Shown: positions 39,932 through 48,118 of the stretch, in pieces | Position numbering within the stretch: position 1 is the stretch's first letter | How the letters are laid out: each line of letters opens with the position of its first letter | Source: Nostoc flagelliforme FACHB-838 | GTDB taxonomy: Bacteria > Cyanobacteriota > Cyanobacteriia > Cyanobacteriales > Nostocaceae | Assembly (NCBI RefSeq): GCF_014698065.1 | Contig: NZ_JACJSI010000052.1 | Coordinates: 1-48,683 of the forward strand | Reading direction: 5' to 3' | DNA: 48,683 nucleotides | Notes under the pieces: model-generated | What the model saw: only the letters and a program-made list of their open reading frames with translations | Databases searched by the model: none | Told to the model about the DNA's origin: nothing | Translations under genes and position numbers: made by a program

Positions 39932-40282
39932 TTGTTAATTGGTTTAGTTTCTGGTGTTGCTGGCGGAATGTTTGGTATCGGTGGCGGCGCAATTATGGTT
40001 CCAGCAATAGTATTAGTAATTGGTTTAGATCAGAAACTAGCTACAGGAACTTCTAAGGCTACTAAAATTTTGCCGATTGGCAAAATTTTAGTAGCCTTAG
40101 TTTACCATCGCAATGGTAATTTGAATATCAAATATGCACTAATTATTGCAGTTGCTTTGATCGTGGGGAACTTATTCGGGGCATTGTTTGCAAATCAGCC
40201 ATTTATTAGCAGCGAGTTGATGAAAAAGCTGTATGGCATCTTTGTGCTAATGATAGGTATTGGTTATCTACTATCAAATTGA
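39932..40282 (+). CDS. Half-size TauE/SafE family membrane protein
   Basis: The 116-aa protein covers one half of the TauE/SafE (DUF81) fold: LIGLVSGVAGGMFGIGGGAI with the GxxxGxxGxGGG signature, MVPAIVLVIGLDQKLATGTS, then the SSELMKKLYGIFVLMIGIG end. Full TauE exporters are about 250 aa, but half-size forms occur in cyanobacteria and may dimerise. The segment KATKILPIGKILVALVYH is encoded by a perfect 22-bp hairpin (40053-40100). No ATG is available; TTG at 39932 is the only start in a suitable place, and the open frame before it (FFFKSNIFIQL) continues from a stop in the upstream repeat, so the original start may be lost. Substrate (sulfite or organosulfonate) is unproven. Confidence 0.7.
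   Translation: MLIGLVSGVAGGMFGIGGGAIMVPAIVLVIGLDQKLATGTSKATKILPIGKILVALVYHRNGNLNIKYALIIAVALIVGNLFGALFANQPFISSELMKKLYGIFVLMIGIGYLLSN
40053..40100. repeat. Perfect 22-bp inverted repeat inside the TauE-like coding sequence
   Basis: Bases 40053-40074 (CTAAGGCTACTAAAATTTTG plus CC) are exactly complementary to 40079-40100, with a 4-base loop GATT. Both arms are coding. A 22-bp perfect stem is far beyond chance in a coding region. Confidence 0.9.
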
Positions 40283-40287
40283 ATAAT

Positions 40288-40866
40288 TTAATTAAGCTTC
40301 AGCAATATTTTTGTTAAGCCATCGCCTAGCTTTTCAATAGATCCTTGCTGTTTAGGATCTACTAACGTGCCATCAGGATTAAAGGCTTCGTAAGCTTTGG
40401 TTATTGCAATTTGGTCGGGAAGTACCAAAACTTTGATGTTTCCCAAAATAGACCGCAGGTGAACCAATCCCCGCAAACCACCAAGAGCGCCTGGGGAAGC
40501 GCTCATAATAGTAGCAACCTTACCTGCAAAAGCAGCTAACGGCGCTTCATTCGGGGCTGGACGGGATGCCCAGTCAATGGCGTTCTTCAAAACTGCTGTG
40601 AGTGAACTGTTATATTCCGGCGAGGCAATCAGCAATCCTTGATGAGAAATCAGCAAATCCTTGAAAGTGCGGGCGTTGGCTGGTAGCCCTTCTTGAGCTT
40701 CCAAATCTTCATCATACAGAGGTAGGGGCAAATCGCGGAGGTCTATATAAGTCACTTCTGCGCCTGCTGCCTGAGCGCCAGCCGCCGCGATTTTTACCAA
40801 TTTTTTGTTGTAAGAATCAATCCGGGTGCTGCCTGCAAAGGCGAGAATTTTAGGTATAGATGCCAT
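40288..40866 (-). CDS. NADPH-dependent FMN reductase family protein
   Basis: The 192-aa flavodoxin-like protein has ILAFAGSTRIDSYNKKLVK (phosphate-binding loop GSTRxxSxN), YIDLRDLPLPLYDEDLE, and the flavin-contact SPEYNSSLTAVLKNAIDW, followed by SASPGALGGLRG. These are the ArsH/SsuE/ChrR-type FMN reductase motifs. It would reduce flavin, quinones or chromate with NAD(P)H in the cytoplasm. The stop lies 5 bases from the convergent TauE-like gene, so the 3' ends overlap or nearly so. The exact substrate cannot be told. Confidence 0.9.
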   Translation of the reverse strand: MASIPKILAFAGSTRIDSYNKKLVKIAAAGAQAAGAEVTYIDLRDLPLPLYDEDLEAQEGLPANARTFKDLLISHQGLLIASPEYNSSLTAVLKNAIDWASRPAPNEAPLAAFAGKVATIMSASPGALGGLRGLVHLRSILGNIKVLVLPDQIAITKAYEAFNPDGTLVDPKQQGSIEKLGDGLTKILLKLN

Positions 40867-41101
40867 AGTTAGAGGTTGATGGGAAGGATTAACCTGTTCA
40901 GGTGCATTATCCTGTTATCAGGCGATCGCTATTTGCTACCTTTAGGTTTTCTTTATAAACTGTCTCTAAGATTATAGCTAGTTAGTCGAGTTTGACCTTT
41001 TACCTTTCATCCACATTTCTGGATATTCAGCATCATGCTAACCGCAGACGGCTCACGTTGGTCTGCAACAAAAATTGCAACCCGAGTTGATACAAGTTTT
41101 T
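40867..41101. other. Upstream gap of the FMN reductase gene
   Basis: About 235 bases with the FMN reductase promoter (minus strand) and a HIP1-like GGCGATCGC near 40921. The part from about 41060 may belong to the upstream portion of the MazF remnant or another lost gene (GTCTGCAACAAAAATTGCAA); no clear frame. Confidence 0.4.
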
Positions 41102-41248
41102 ATGCAGACCTCCAGTGCAAAAGGAGTTGTGTTAGCTGACCAAATTAAAACACTCGATTGGAAAGCTAGAAGGGCAAAATTCGTTGAAAGTGTTTCACAG
41201 GATTTAATAGAAGAAGTACAGGCAAAGCTCGAAACACTAATTTTATAA
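41102..41248 (+). pseudogene. C-terminal fragment of a MazF/PemK toxin
   Basis: The 48-codon frame from ATG 41102 reads SAKGVVLADQIKTLDWKARR, then AKFVESVSQDLIEEVQAKLE and a TAA at 41246-41248. This is the C-terminal third of MazF-like mRNA interferases (DQIKTLDWKxR and the terminal amphipathic helix). The N-terminal catalytic region is missing, and upstream sequence does not resemble it. It is a dead fragment, not an active toxin. Confidence 0.7.
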
Positions 41249-41338
41249 AACTAATTTTATTTATATTTTAGAAGGGCGATCGCAACTTTAATTGCAACGT
41301 GAGCTGATGCATTATATCATGTCCGCTTGATTAGATTG

Positions 41339-41459
41339 AGAATCGCTGGCGCTGGAATTTTTTGATTTGGCAGACTTACCTACGCTAATGCCAAACGATC
41401 GCCCTGTTTTAGAAAAGTTTCAAGAATATAAAAAAAGCGGCAAATTCCTAATTTTCTAA
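41339..41459 (+). pseudogene. Possible C-terminal fragment of a NUDIX hydrolase
   Basis: After a TGA the frame reads ALEFFDLADLPTLMPNDRPV followed by LEKFQEYKKSGKFLIF and stops at 41457-41459. The V/L-x-FF-x-L-x-D-L-P-x-L pattern with RPVLEKF is how many NUDIX hydrolases end. The NUDIX box itself is absent. The fragment ends at the stop codon of the convergent glnQ. Low-confidence assignment. Confidence 0.4.
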
Positions 41460-42190
41460 AGCATTTTTTCCAAGAACTGTTTAGCGCGATCGCACTTAGG
41501 ATTTTGGAAAAACTCGCTAGGAGTAGCATCTTCTGCTAAAATTCCCTGGTCGAGGAACATAATCCGATTAGCAACTTCTCTGGCAAAGCCCATTTCATGA
41601 GTAACGATCGCCATTGTCATTCCAGAAAGTGCTAAAGCTTTCATCACTTCCAGTACATCCTTAACCATTTCGGGATCTAATGCAGAGGTAGGTTCATCAA
41701 ACAAAATCATCTCTGGTTCCATTGCTAATGCACGAGCGATCGCTACTCGCTGTTTCTGTCCCCCCGATAGTTTAGAGGGGTACACAGACATTTTTGACTC
41801 TAAACCTACCTTAGCAAGCAATTCTAAGCCATCTGCTTGTGCTTTTTGCTTGTTAATTCCTTTCACCTTTATGGGTGCATAAGTGACATTTTGCAGCACA
41901 TTCATGTGGGGAAACAAATTAAAATGTTGAAATACCATCACCAACTGCTGACGCACCTTAGCAATGTTTGCCTTGGGCTTGGTGATTTCTTGATCGTGAA
42001 AATAGATTCTGCCTCGGGTGGGTTGTTCTAGTAAGTTTATGCATCGCAGAAAAGTAGATTTCCCTGAACCAGAAGGGCCTAATATGGCAACCACTTCCCC
42101 TTGATAAAATTCAGTGGAAATGTCTTTGAGTACGTCGAGTTTGCCAAAGGATTTACATAAGAATTCCGTGCGAATTACTACATTATTCAC
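41456..42190 (-). CDS. glnQ: Amino-acid ABC transporter ATP-binding protein
   Basis: The 244-aa ATPase powers uptake of polar or basic amino acids. Walker A is GPSGSGKST at residues 38-46, followed by the Q-loop MVFQHFNLFPHMNV, the signature LSGGQKQRVAIARAL, Walker B MILFDEPTSALDPE and the switch His in IVTHEMGFA. It belongs to the GlnQ/HisP subfamily. Its start overlaps the fused binding-protein/permease gene by 8 bases, which indicates co-translation. It corresponds in layout to the Bgt-like systems of Anabaena, where the ATPase is often encoded elsewhere; here it is adjacent. Confidence 0.93.
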   Translation of the reverse strand: MNNVVIRTEFLCKSFGKLDVLKDISTEFYQGEVVAILGPSGSGKSTFLRCINLLEQPTRGRIYFHDQEITKPKANIAKVRQQLVMVFQHFNLFPHMNVLQNVTYAPIKVKGINKQKAQADGLELLAKVGLESKMSVYPSKLSGGQKQRVAIARALAMEPEMILFDEPTSALDPEMVKDVLEVMKALALSGMTMAIVTHEMGFAREVANRIMFLDQGILAEDATPSEFFQNPKCDRAKQFLEKML

Positions 42191-43667
42191 TTTCCCGTAA
42201 CCTCCTTTCTAAAGCGGATGCGCCCAAGGTCATACCCATTACTAAAACATAGTAGATTAACCCTGCAAATAGCAGTGGTTCAAAATAAATATACTTGTTT
42301 GCACCAACGATTTGGGCGCTGCGTAATATTTCCACCACCCCAATGGTTGACACCAGCGCGGAATCTTTGAGCAATCCGATAGTTTCATTTACCAATGCTG
42401 GGAGAATATTCTTCAATGCTTGGGGCAAAATCACATCCCACATCATCAACCAATAGGGAACACCCATAGACATCGCCGCTTCACTTTGCCCTTTATCTAC
42501 CGCTTGAATCCCACCCCTAATAGTTTCCGACATATAAGCACCAGAATTTAGGGTAAAAGTTAGCACCCCAGCCTGCAATGCTGAAATGTCATAGCCTGTA
42601 AGCTGAGGTGTTGCGTAGTAAACCAACGCCAACTGTAATAGCAAGGGTGTGCCTCGAAAAACAGAGGTGTAGGCGTTAGCAACCCAGGTAAGCGGTTTGA
42701 TGCCGAGAATTTTTAATAGAGACAGTATTGTTCCCCAGATTAATCCCAAGGATACAGATAATAGGGTAAACAACAAAGTTAAAGGGATTCCCCGCAGAAT
42801 AAAGGGAATGTCTGGAAGAATTCTGGTAAAGTCGAGATTTAATCCGCCTTTGGTAGGAGTTGAAGATGCAGAATTGGCGGTAGTGTTCTCTGAAAACCAC
42901 TTGGTTACTAGTTTAGCCAATGTGCCATTGTCCTTCATTTCTTGAAGGACTTTGTTAAACGGTTCTACTAAGGAAGAACCTTTAGGAAAAGCGATCGCAG
43001 ATCCACTTGCTTCCTCTGAGGGAATAATATTAAATTCTAAATCTGGGTTAGCTTGGGCGAATCCTTTAGCGACGGTATCCTCAATAATTGCTGCATCAAT
43101 TCGTCCAGATTTAATTTCCTGAACTACTTCCGGCACTCTATTGAGTTGCTTTAGCTGAATACCCGCAAATTTTTTAGCAATTTTCTGGGCATTTTGTTCT
43201 TGTATCGTTCCTAGTTGTACACCAACTTTTTTTCCTGATAAATCTTGGGGCTGCTTCAGGCTGCTACCTTTAGGAGCGACAATGGTATCTTTGGCTTCGT
43301 AATAAATAATTGAAAAGTCAATATTTTTCTGACGTTCTGGAGTCGGAGTCATTCCAGCCATTACAAAGTCAGCGCGATTTGCTTGGAGTGCAGGAATTAA
43401 CCCATTAAAATCGGATTCCATTATTTGAAGTTTAAACCCTAGTTTTTCAGCAAGGGTTTTGGCAATATCTATATCAAAGCCAACAATTTGGCGATCGCCT
43501 CCTTTTGTATCATAAAACTCATAAGGGGGATAATCTGGCGAAGTAATCATCGTCAGCGTATCTTTACCTAAAGATGAGACAGCTTTTAGAGAATTACTAT
43601 GTCCGATAATGCTGATTACTAATGCTACAACTAGTATGGTTGATAGCCATATTTTCTTTTTCTTCAT
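42183..43667 (-). CDS. Fused substrate-binding protein/permease of an amino-acid ABC transporter
   Basis: This protein joins two ABC subunits. After a signal/anchor (MKKKKIWLSTILVVALVISI) the binding domain (about residues 35-265) shows MITSPDYPPYEFYD, GFDIDIAKTLAEKLGF and EIKSGRIDAAIIED. A HisMQ-type permease follows (about 285-490) with IWGTILSLLKILGI, the helix TSVFRGTPLLLQLALVYYA and EAAMSMGVPYWLMMWDVILP, which is the EAA loop. Such fusions resemble cyanobacterial BgtB, so uptake of basic amino acids or Gln is likely. An upstream Met (43703, MRNLNDLLIIKF) would add 12 residues; the Lys-rich start at 43667 is the better signal peptide. It overlaps glnQ by 8 bases. Confidence 0.9.
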   Translation of the reverse strand: MKKKKIWLSTILVVALVISIIGHSNSLKAVSSLGKDTLTMITSPDYPPYEFYDTKGGDRQIVGFDIDIAKTLAEKLGFKLQIMESDFNGLIPALQANRADFVMAGMTPTPERQKNIDFSIIYYEAKDTIVAPKGSSLKQPQDLSGKKVGVQLGTIQEQNAQKIAKKFAGIQLKQLNRVPEVVQEIKSGRIDAAIIEDTVAKGFAQANPDLEFNIIPSEEASGSAIAFPKGSSLVEPFNKVLQEMKDNGTLAKLVTKWFSENTTANSASSTPTKGGLNLDFTRILPDIPFILRGIPLTLLFTLLSVSLGLIWGTILSLLKILGIKPLTWVANAYTSVFRGTPLLLQLALVYYATPQLTGYDISALQAGVLTFTLNSGAYMSETIRGGIQAVDKGQSEAAMSMGVPYWLMMWDVILPQALKNILPALVNETIGLLKDSALVSTIGVVEILRSAQIVGANKYIYFEPLLFAGLIYYVLVMGMTLGASALERRLRESE

Positions 43668-43739
43668 GAACTTGATAATTAATAAATCATTTAAATTCCG
43701 CATCTTAAACGCGTAGAATCGTGGGGAATTGAGGGTTGA

Positions 43740-43797
43740 AATTTAAACGCAGAGGAACGCGGAGGTAAGCGCAGAGGTACGCAGAGTAATGAAATGT
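43740..43797. repeat. CGCAGAGG-type short tandem repeats
   Basis: ACGCAGAGGAACGCGGAGGT followed by AAGCGCAGAGGTACGCAGAG repeats an 8-12 base unit four times. This unit is a well-known dispersed repeat of Nostocales genomes. It separates the transporter operon from the panE-like gene. Confidence 0.7.
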
Positions 43798-43812
43798 TGT
43801 AATTAGCGACTG

Positions 43813-44793
43813 TCAAATTCTTACTTTGGTCGTCTCCAACAATTTGACGCTGGCATAAATCGCATCAATATGAGGTGTGGGAATTTGAGTAAGTTTTCCC
43901 AATTCTGCGACTGCGCCAACAATAGCATCTATCTCGGTGGGGCGTCCGGCTTCGATATCTTGTAGCATCGAGGTTTTATGAGCGCCAACATTTTCTGCGC
44001 CATTAATTCGCTGTTCTAAAGTGATGCCAAACTTTATACCCAAATTTTCCGCGATCGCTTGAGTTTCTGTCATCATTTGCCGCGCTAGTTTACGGGTGAG
44101 GGGATAGCGGCAAATATCCTCTAGAGTAGCACCAGTTAAGGCACTGAGCGGATTAAATGCCACATTTCCCCACAATTTAATCCAAATTTCTGTGCGAATT
44201 TGATTGCGGATTGGTACTTTGAATCCTGCCTGTTTTAAAGTCTGTGCTAATAATTGAATGCGTTCTGTTTTAGTGCCGTCGATTTCACCAAGAGTAAAGC
44301 GATCGCCTTCAATATGCTTAATCACACCTGGTTCAATTATCTCAGTTGCCGGGTAAACAACACAACCGATAGCGCGGTCAGCGCCGATACTAGCTTCAAT
44401 AATCCCATCTGGGTCAACAGATTGAATCCGCGTATCTTCATACTCACTGCCATACTTGCGGAAGTACCACCAAGGAACGCCATTTTGGGCTGTCACCACC
44501 ATCGTATCAGGGTTGTAGAGTGCAGGGAGAAAAGGTGCGATCGCTGGAACACTATGAGCCTTGACAGTTAAAATTACTACATCTTGTGGCCCGGCTACCT
44601 GAATATCGCTAGTTGCCAGAAATGGAGTTGCAATTTGGCTAGAACCGTCTGCCATGAGCAACTTCAGCCCATTTTTTTGAATTGCCTCCAAATGAGAACC
44701 ACGAGCAATTAGTGTCACTGTTTCACCTGCTAGTGCCAGTTTTGCCCCTAAATATCCACCAATCGCACCCGCGCCAACAATACAAACTTTCAT
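43813..44793 (-). CDS. panE: 2-dehydropantoate 2-reductase family protein
   Basis: The 326-aa NADPH-dependent enzyme reduces ketopantoate to pantoate (pantothenate and CoA synthesis). The nucleotide-binding GAGAIGGYLGAKLA is at the extreme N-terminus (residues 7-20), followed by LIARGSHLEAI. The C-terminal helical domain has the catalytic-type Lys in EIWIKLWGNVAFNPLSAL and the EQRINGAENVGAHKTSMLQD and GRPTEIDAIVGAV motifs. Paralogues of this family exist in cyanobacteria and may reduce other 2-ketoacids, so the exact function is probable, not certain. ATG start is clear. Confidence 0.85.
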   Translation of the reverse strand: MKVCIVGAGAIGGYLGAKLALAGETVTLIARGSHLEAIQKNGLKLLMADGSSQIATPFLATSDIQVAGPQDVVILTVKAHSVPAIAPFLPALYNPDTMVVTAQNGVPWWYFRKYGSEYEDTRIQSVDPDGIIEASIGADRAIGCVVYPATEIIEPGVIKHIEGDRFTLGEIDGTKTERIQLLAQTLKQAGFKVPIRNQIRTEIWIKLWGNVAFNPLSALTGATLEDICRYPLTRKLARQMMTETQAIAENLGIKFGITLEQRINGAENVGAHKTSMLQDIEAGRPTEIDAIVGAVAELGKLTQIPTPHIDAIYASVKLLETTKVRI

Positions 44794-44837
44794 TTTGTTT
44801 AGGAATAGTTAGCAAATAATTAACTAATTATTGACCC

Positions 44838-45707
44838 TCAAACAGCTAGGCTTTCCGTCGCTTTCAGCAGGTCTTGATGAACCGATTCTGAGGCAGCTAC
44901 GAGCAATCCAGGTAGGCTATAGTTTTCACAAGTATGCAGTGGTGGTAAAGTCGAACCGTCTAGAGTAGTTACAATCCAGCCAGCCTCTTTTGCAATAAAA
45001 GCGAGTGCAGCACTATCAAGAAATTTACCCGATTTGATGACTGCTCCACTTAAATCGCCACTGAGAATACCATTGAGACTGGGAATTTCAATATCACTAG
45101 AGTAATCAGTCGCTATATCGATGACTTTATATCGATCTTTTAGTAAATCTGCGATCGCATTCATTCCCCATCCCAACAAAATAGCAGGTTGGGCGGATGT
45201 TATCTGTAATGGGGCACAGGCTTCTAAGCTCATTTCCAGCGTCCCTTTAAAAGCACCTTCACCTCGAAGGGCATAAAAATAAATGTTTTGGGCAGGAGAA
45301 ATGGCAATTACTGCTTCAAACTCATCCGAATTTAGAATACTGAGAATAATTTGGTAATTAGAATGTCCATCCATGTAAAATTTTGTGCCATCGATGGGGT
45401 CGAGTGTGACTAAATAATCACCTTCTGAACCGAGGTCGGTAGCGCGAAAATACTTGGTGTTGTTAGAACTTTCATACTCTTCACCATAAAAACGAATATC
45501 TGGGAAAGTCCCCAGTAACACTACTTCTACTAAATTTTGAATAGCCACATCTGCATCAGTCAGTGCGGCACTAAAAAAGTTGCTTTCTTGTCCTTTAGCG
45601 GGAAGTGCAGCAATTTTTGGTTGAAGAAAATTAGCATAAGCTGCTGCTACTTTCAGATGGGGGAGTAAAGTCTCTAAAATTAATCGAGTAGTTGGTGTTG
45701 TGGACAT
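44838..45707 (-). CDS. Inositol monophosphatase family protein
   Basis: The 289-aa Mg2+-dependent phosphatase shows FYGEEYESS (metal-binding Glu), the family motif LDPIDGTKFYMDGH and the C-terminal LDSAALAFIAKEAGWIVTTL, where WD is replaced by LD. The substrate may be inositol phosphate, PAP (CysQ type) or a sugar phosphate. No signal peptide. AAAAGGAG stands 11 bases before the ATG at 45707, a long spacing. It is 44 bases upstream of the panE-like gene on the same strand, so the two may be co-transcribed. Confidence 0.87.
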   Translation of the reverse strand: MSTTPTTRLILETLLPHLKVAAAYANFLQPKIAALPAKGQESNFFSAALTDADVAIQNLVEVVLLGTFPDIRFYGEEYESSNNTKYFRATDLGSEGDYLVTLDPIDGTKFYMDGHSNYQIILSILNSDEFEAVIAISPAQNIYFYALRGEGAFKGTLEMSLEACAPLQITSAQPAILLGWGMNAIADLLKDRYKVIDIATDYSSDIEIPSLNGILSGDLSGAVIKSGKFLDSAALAFIAKEAGWIVTTLDGSTLPPLHTCENYSLPGLLVAASESVHQDLLKATESLAV

Positions 45708-45929
45708 GACAGCAAACTCCTTTTAAAAATTAATCTACCGTTGGTAGGGGCGATAGAGTTCTATCTCTAGACAAAATTACGGTATCAATTTGAATGCAAA
45801 AATACCACTGTTGCTATATTACTTTCATCTGTATCGTCTCAAAGAGCCTATAGAAACATCACAATTTTTATCGTCCATTTAGGAGTTTAAAATCCGCAAC
45901 ATCAACACGTAGCTTAAATTTCAGTCTTT

Positions 45930-45960
45930 ACCTGCGGGACGCTACGCGTAGCTTTTTTGC
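45930..45960. repeat. GACGCTACGCGTAGC repeat unit
   Basis: GGGACGCTACGCGTAGCTTT is palindromic around CTACGCGTAG and followed by a T-run. It lies after the stop of the PEP-CTERM gene, so it may double as its terminator region. The unit belongs to the same family as in the deacetylase remnant. Confidence 0.55.
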
Positions 45961-45979
45961 CTGCAAGAGTACAATGATT

Positions 45980-46582
45980 TTAAGAAACTTTTTCGAGTTT
46001 CTTCTGAGTTAATTTGGATGGATTGTTACGTTTGAGTACTAAAGGTACGCCAAGAGTGCCGATGATGAGTAGGCTAAAAATAGAATTGGGTTCAGGAATG
46101 GTGATGATGCTTGCAGAAAAACTAATGGGTAATTCACTATCTTCCAATCCTAAATTTTCAAAACCCGGTATAATTGGCGGTGCAGAAAAAACTTCTAAGT
46201 AACCTGGTGTCGGCAAAAAACTAGCGAAAAATGGACTAGAATAGTTTCCTCCCGAAGTGGAATACCCAAAACCGTCACCTGTTAACTGCACAGTATTAAG
46301 ACTAATTAAATTGTCAACATTAAAAGGTTCATTTCCTGGTATTGGAGTTCCGGCGGGTTGCAGACCAGTAATTGTTTCACCATTTCGTGTACCAGTAATT
46401 TCAGAAATTAAGTAAAAACCCAAATCATTAGGAGTGTCATTAGTGATAAAACTACCGTTCGCGGCTATGCCAGAACCAGAATAATTCCAGTCCCAACTTA
46501 AAGCAGAGGCGGCTTGCATTGTCCCGAAAACGAATCCAGCTGTGGTAGCGAGGGCTATGGCAGATAGAGCGAGATTTTTCAT
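45980..46582 (-). CDS. PEP-CTERM sorting-signal protein
   Basis: The 200-aa exported protein has an N-terminal signal peptide (MKNLALSAIALATTAGFVFG to ASA) and a C-terminal PEP-CTERM signal: IPEPNSIFSLLIIGTLGVPL followed by VLKRN, i.e. PEP motif, hydrophobic helix and basic tail. PEP-CTERM proteins are processed by exosortase and linked to exopolysaccharide at the cell surface. The middle part (WDWNYSGSGIAANGSFI, GTRNGETITGL) is beta-rich with no known domain. No exosortase gene is nearby. The signal tail extends a little beyond the basic residues (NNPSKLTQKKLEKVS), longer than usual. Confidence 0.85.
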   Translation of the reverse strand: MKNLALSAIALATTAGFVFGTMQAASALSWDWNYSGSGIAANGSFITNDTPNDLGFYLISEITGTRNGETITGLQPAGTPIPGNEPFNVDNLISLNTVQLTGDGFGYSTSGGNYSSPFFASFLPTPGYLEVFSAPPIIPGFENLGLEDSELPISFSASIITIPEPNSIFSLLIIGTLGVPLVLKRNNPSKLTQKKLEKVS

Positions 46583-46696
46583 AGATAATCGTTAGCGCGA
46601 TCGCAAATCTTCTAGAAGGTTCCCGTGTATTATACGGAAATTGGTACAATTAGGATTATTTATTCCGCAAGGATAATTCCAGAACGATATAAGGTA

Positions 46697-47434
46697 TTAG
46701 CAGCGCTCAAATAGCCATGCCAAAGCAGCATCAACATTACTAACTTGCTCCCCTGGCGGTATGGCTGGACGATTTACCATCACAACTTTCACGCCTAGTT
46801 CTCGCGCGGCAATAATCTTGGACTTTGTGGCATCGCCACCGCTATTTTTACTCACAATCGTATCAATGTTGTTGTGAATCAGGATTTGCCTTTCATTATT
46901 GAGAGTAAATGGCCCGCGATCGCACAATACCATCCCCGGTGGCACTAAAGCATCATCGCCAGGAGGGTCAATCATCCGCATTAGAAACCAAATTTTATCT
47001 AGGTGAGCAAAAGCGGCGAGTTCTTGCCTACCAACTGTCAAAAATACGCGCTGTGCTTGGTTTTGCAGAGATGCTGCTGCGGCTTCAACGCTATCAACTT
47101 CAATCCAGCGATCGCCACTTACCTTTTCCCAAGGCGGACGAATTAACATCAGACGGGGTACTCCAACTTCTGTTGCCGCATCTGCCGCATTAAAGGAAAT
47201 CTGATTAGCAAAAGGATGGGTTGCATCAATTAATAAATCTATTTCCATGACTCGCAGATAGCTAGCCAATCCAGCCACGCCACCAAAGCCGCCAACCCGT
47301 AAATCACCCAATGGTATTGAAGGTTCACGAGTGCGCCCAGCTAGAGACGTAATTACTTCTAACCCTTGGCTAGTCGCAATGGCAGCTAATTCTGCGGCAT
47401 CTCCCGTCCCACCCAAAATCAAAACGCGCATCAT
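46697..47434 (-). CDS. cobK: Precorrin-6A reductase
   Basis: The protein of about 245 aa reduces precorrin-6A (or cobalt-precorrin-6A) in vitamin B12 synthesis. It shows RVLILGGTGDAAELAAIATS at the N-terminus, the central DATHPFANQISFNAADAA, and the C-terminal VSKNSGGDATKSKIIAAREL, all typical of CobK/CbiJ. ATG at 47434 (or 47431) overlaps the TAA of the upstream gene as TAATG, a coupled start. The longer frame upstream (MVRASRSVEKRHF) lies inside the neighbouring gene and is not credible. The operon is controlled by a cobalamin riboswitch, so B12 should repress it. Confidence 0.92.
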   Translation of the reverse strand: MMRVLILGGTGDAAELAAIATSQGLEVITSLAGRTREPSIPLGDLRVGGFGGVAGLASYLRVMEIDLLIDATHPFANQISFNAADAATEVGVPRLMLIRPPWEKVSGDRWIEVDSVEAAAASLQNQAQRVFLTVGRQELAAFAHLDKIWFLMRMIDPPGDDALVPPGMVLCDRGPFTLNNERQILIHNNIDTIVSKNSGGDATKSKIIAARELGVKVVMVNRPAIPPGEQVSNVDAALAWLFERC

Positions 47435-47850
47435 TAAGATAAAGATGGAATCTTTGCCAAAATGCCTTTTTTCAACGCTTCTGGACGCTCTGACCAAGGT
47501 AGTAAACCATCTGCTTTAGCATAGTATTGGCTAGCACATTCCAGTACCGCAGATGCACTAGTATCAACGGCTAAATCACCAAATAAATATGTTAATTTGC
47601 CTTTAGCAGAAAAGGCGACTACACAAGAACGATTACAGGCACTCATGCATTCAACTTCCTGAATTGGGAATTGATCTCGTAGATCCCAATCTTGTGCAAG
47701 TTGCTGAAGTTGGTGTAGAAGTTTTTGACCACCACTTTCACCTAAGCGTTTTCCATCTTGCCAAGTACTGGCACAGGTTTTGCAAACAAATAAAGTATGT
47801 TCAGCAACACCCAAGGGGCTAGTTGGGGAAATATTTACAGTAGTAGTCAT
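47434..47850 (-). CDS. DUF1636 family metal-binding-like protein
   Basis: The 138-aa protein matches DUF1636, a small family linked to B12 genes in cyanobacteria. It has VCKTCASTWQDGKR and ECMSACNRSCVVAFSAKGK, i.e. CxxC followed by CxxxCxxxC, as in thioredoxin-like [2Fe-2S] ferredoxin folds. A role in cobalt or iron-sulfur handling is suggested by context only. Start: ATG at 47850 has GAGG 5 bases upstream. An earlier in-frame ATG (47898) lies in the CAGGATGCC end of the riboswitch and cannot be the start. It is the first gene of the operon with cobK. Confidence 0.88.
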   Translation of the reverse strand: MTTTVNISPTSPLGVAEHTLFVCKTCASTWQDGKRLGESGGQKLLHQLQQLAQDWDLRDQFPIQEVECMSACNRSCVVAFSAKGKLTYLFGDLAVDTSASAVLECASQYYAKADGLLPWSERPEALKKGILAKIPSLS

Positions 47851-47883
47851 CTGTACCTCGCAGAGATGTGGAACTGATAAATT

Positions 47884-48050
47884 TATTTCGGCGGGCATCC
47901 TGACTTACTCAATTTGGGATTTTCGATTACTTAGTTACTTAATCGCAAATTGGTTCACAGTTGCGGGACAGCGCCGGATTTGCACCGAACTTTCCCCGTT
48001 ACCTCTGGTAGCTGACTCCCACCAGAACCGATTAACCTTATTAATCATAC
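47884..48050 (-). promoter_or_regulatory. Cobalamin (adenosylcobalamin) riboswitch
   Basis: On the minus strand the region carries the classic B12-element core: GGTGCAAATCCGG followed by GCTGTCCCGCAACTGTGA, preceded by CTGGTGGGAGTCAGC and AGGTAACGGGGAAAG, and ending with the conserved AGTCAGGATGCCCGCC. It precedes the DUF1636-cobK operon by about 34-50 bases from its end to the ATG, so control is probably at translation start or early termination. High cobalamin would switch the operon off. Confidence 0.93.
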
Positions 48051-48118
48051 ACTAGGCTCATCTGAGAATACGAAACGTCGTGCGATCGCAATAACTAATA
48101 TTGGTCATTTATCTAGTT

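Noticed and set aside
35602..41459. Defence island (Panacea TA, nuclease-like protein, toxin remnants)
   Set aside because: The candidates are scattered among ordinary metabolic genes, two are dead fragments and one toxin is frameshifted; there is no coherent defence operon.
47851..47898. Earlier start of the DUF1636 gene
   Set aside because: The ATG at 47898 belongs to the conserved 3' end of the cobalamin riboswitch; the ATG at 47850 has a ribosome binding site.
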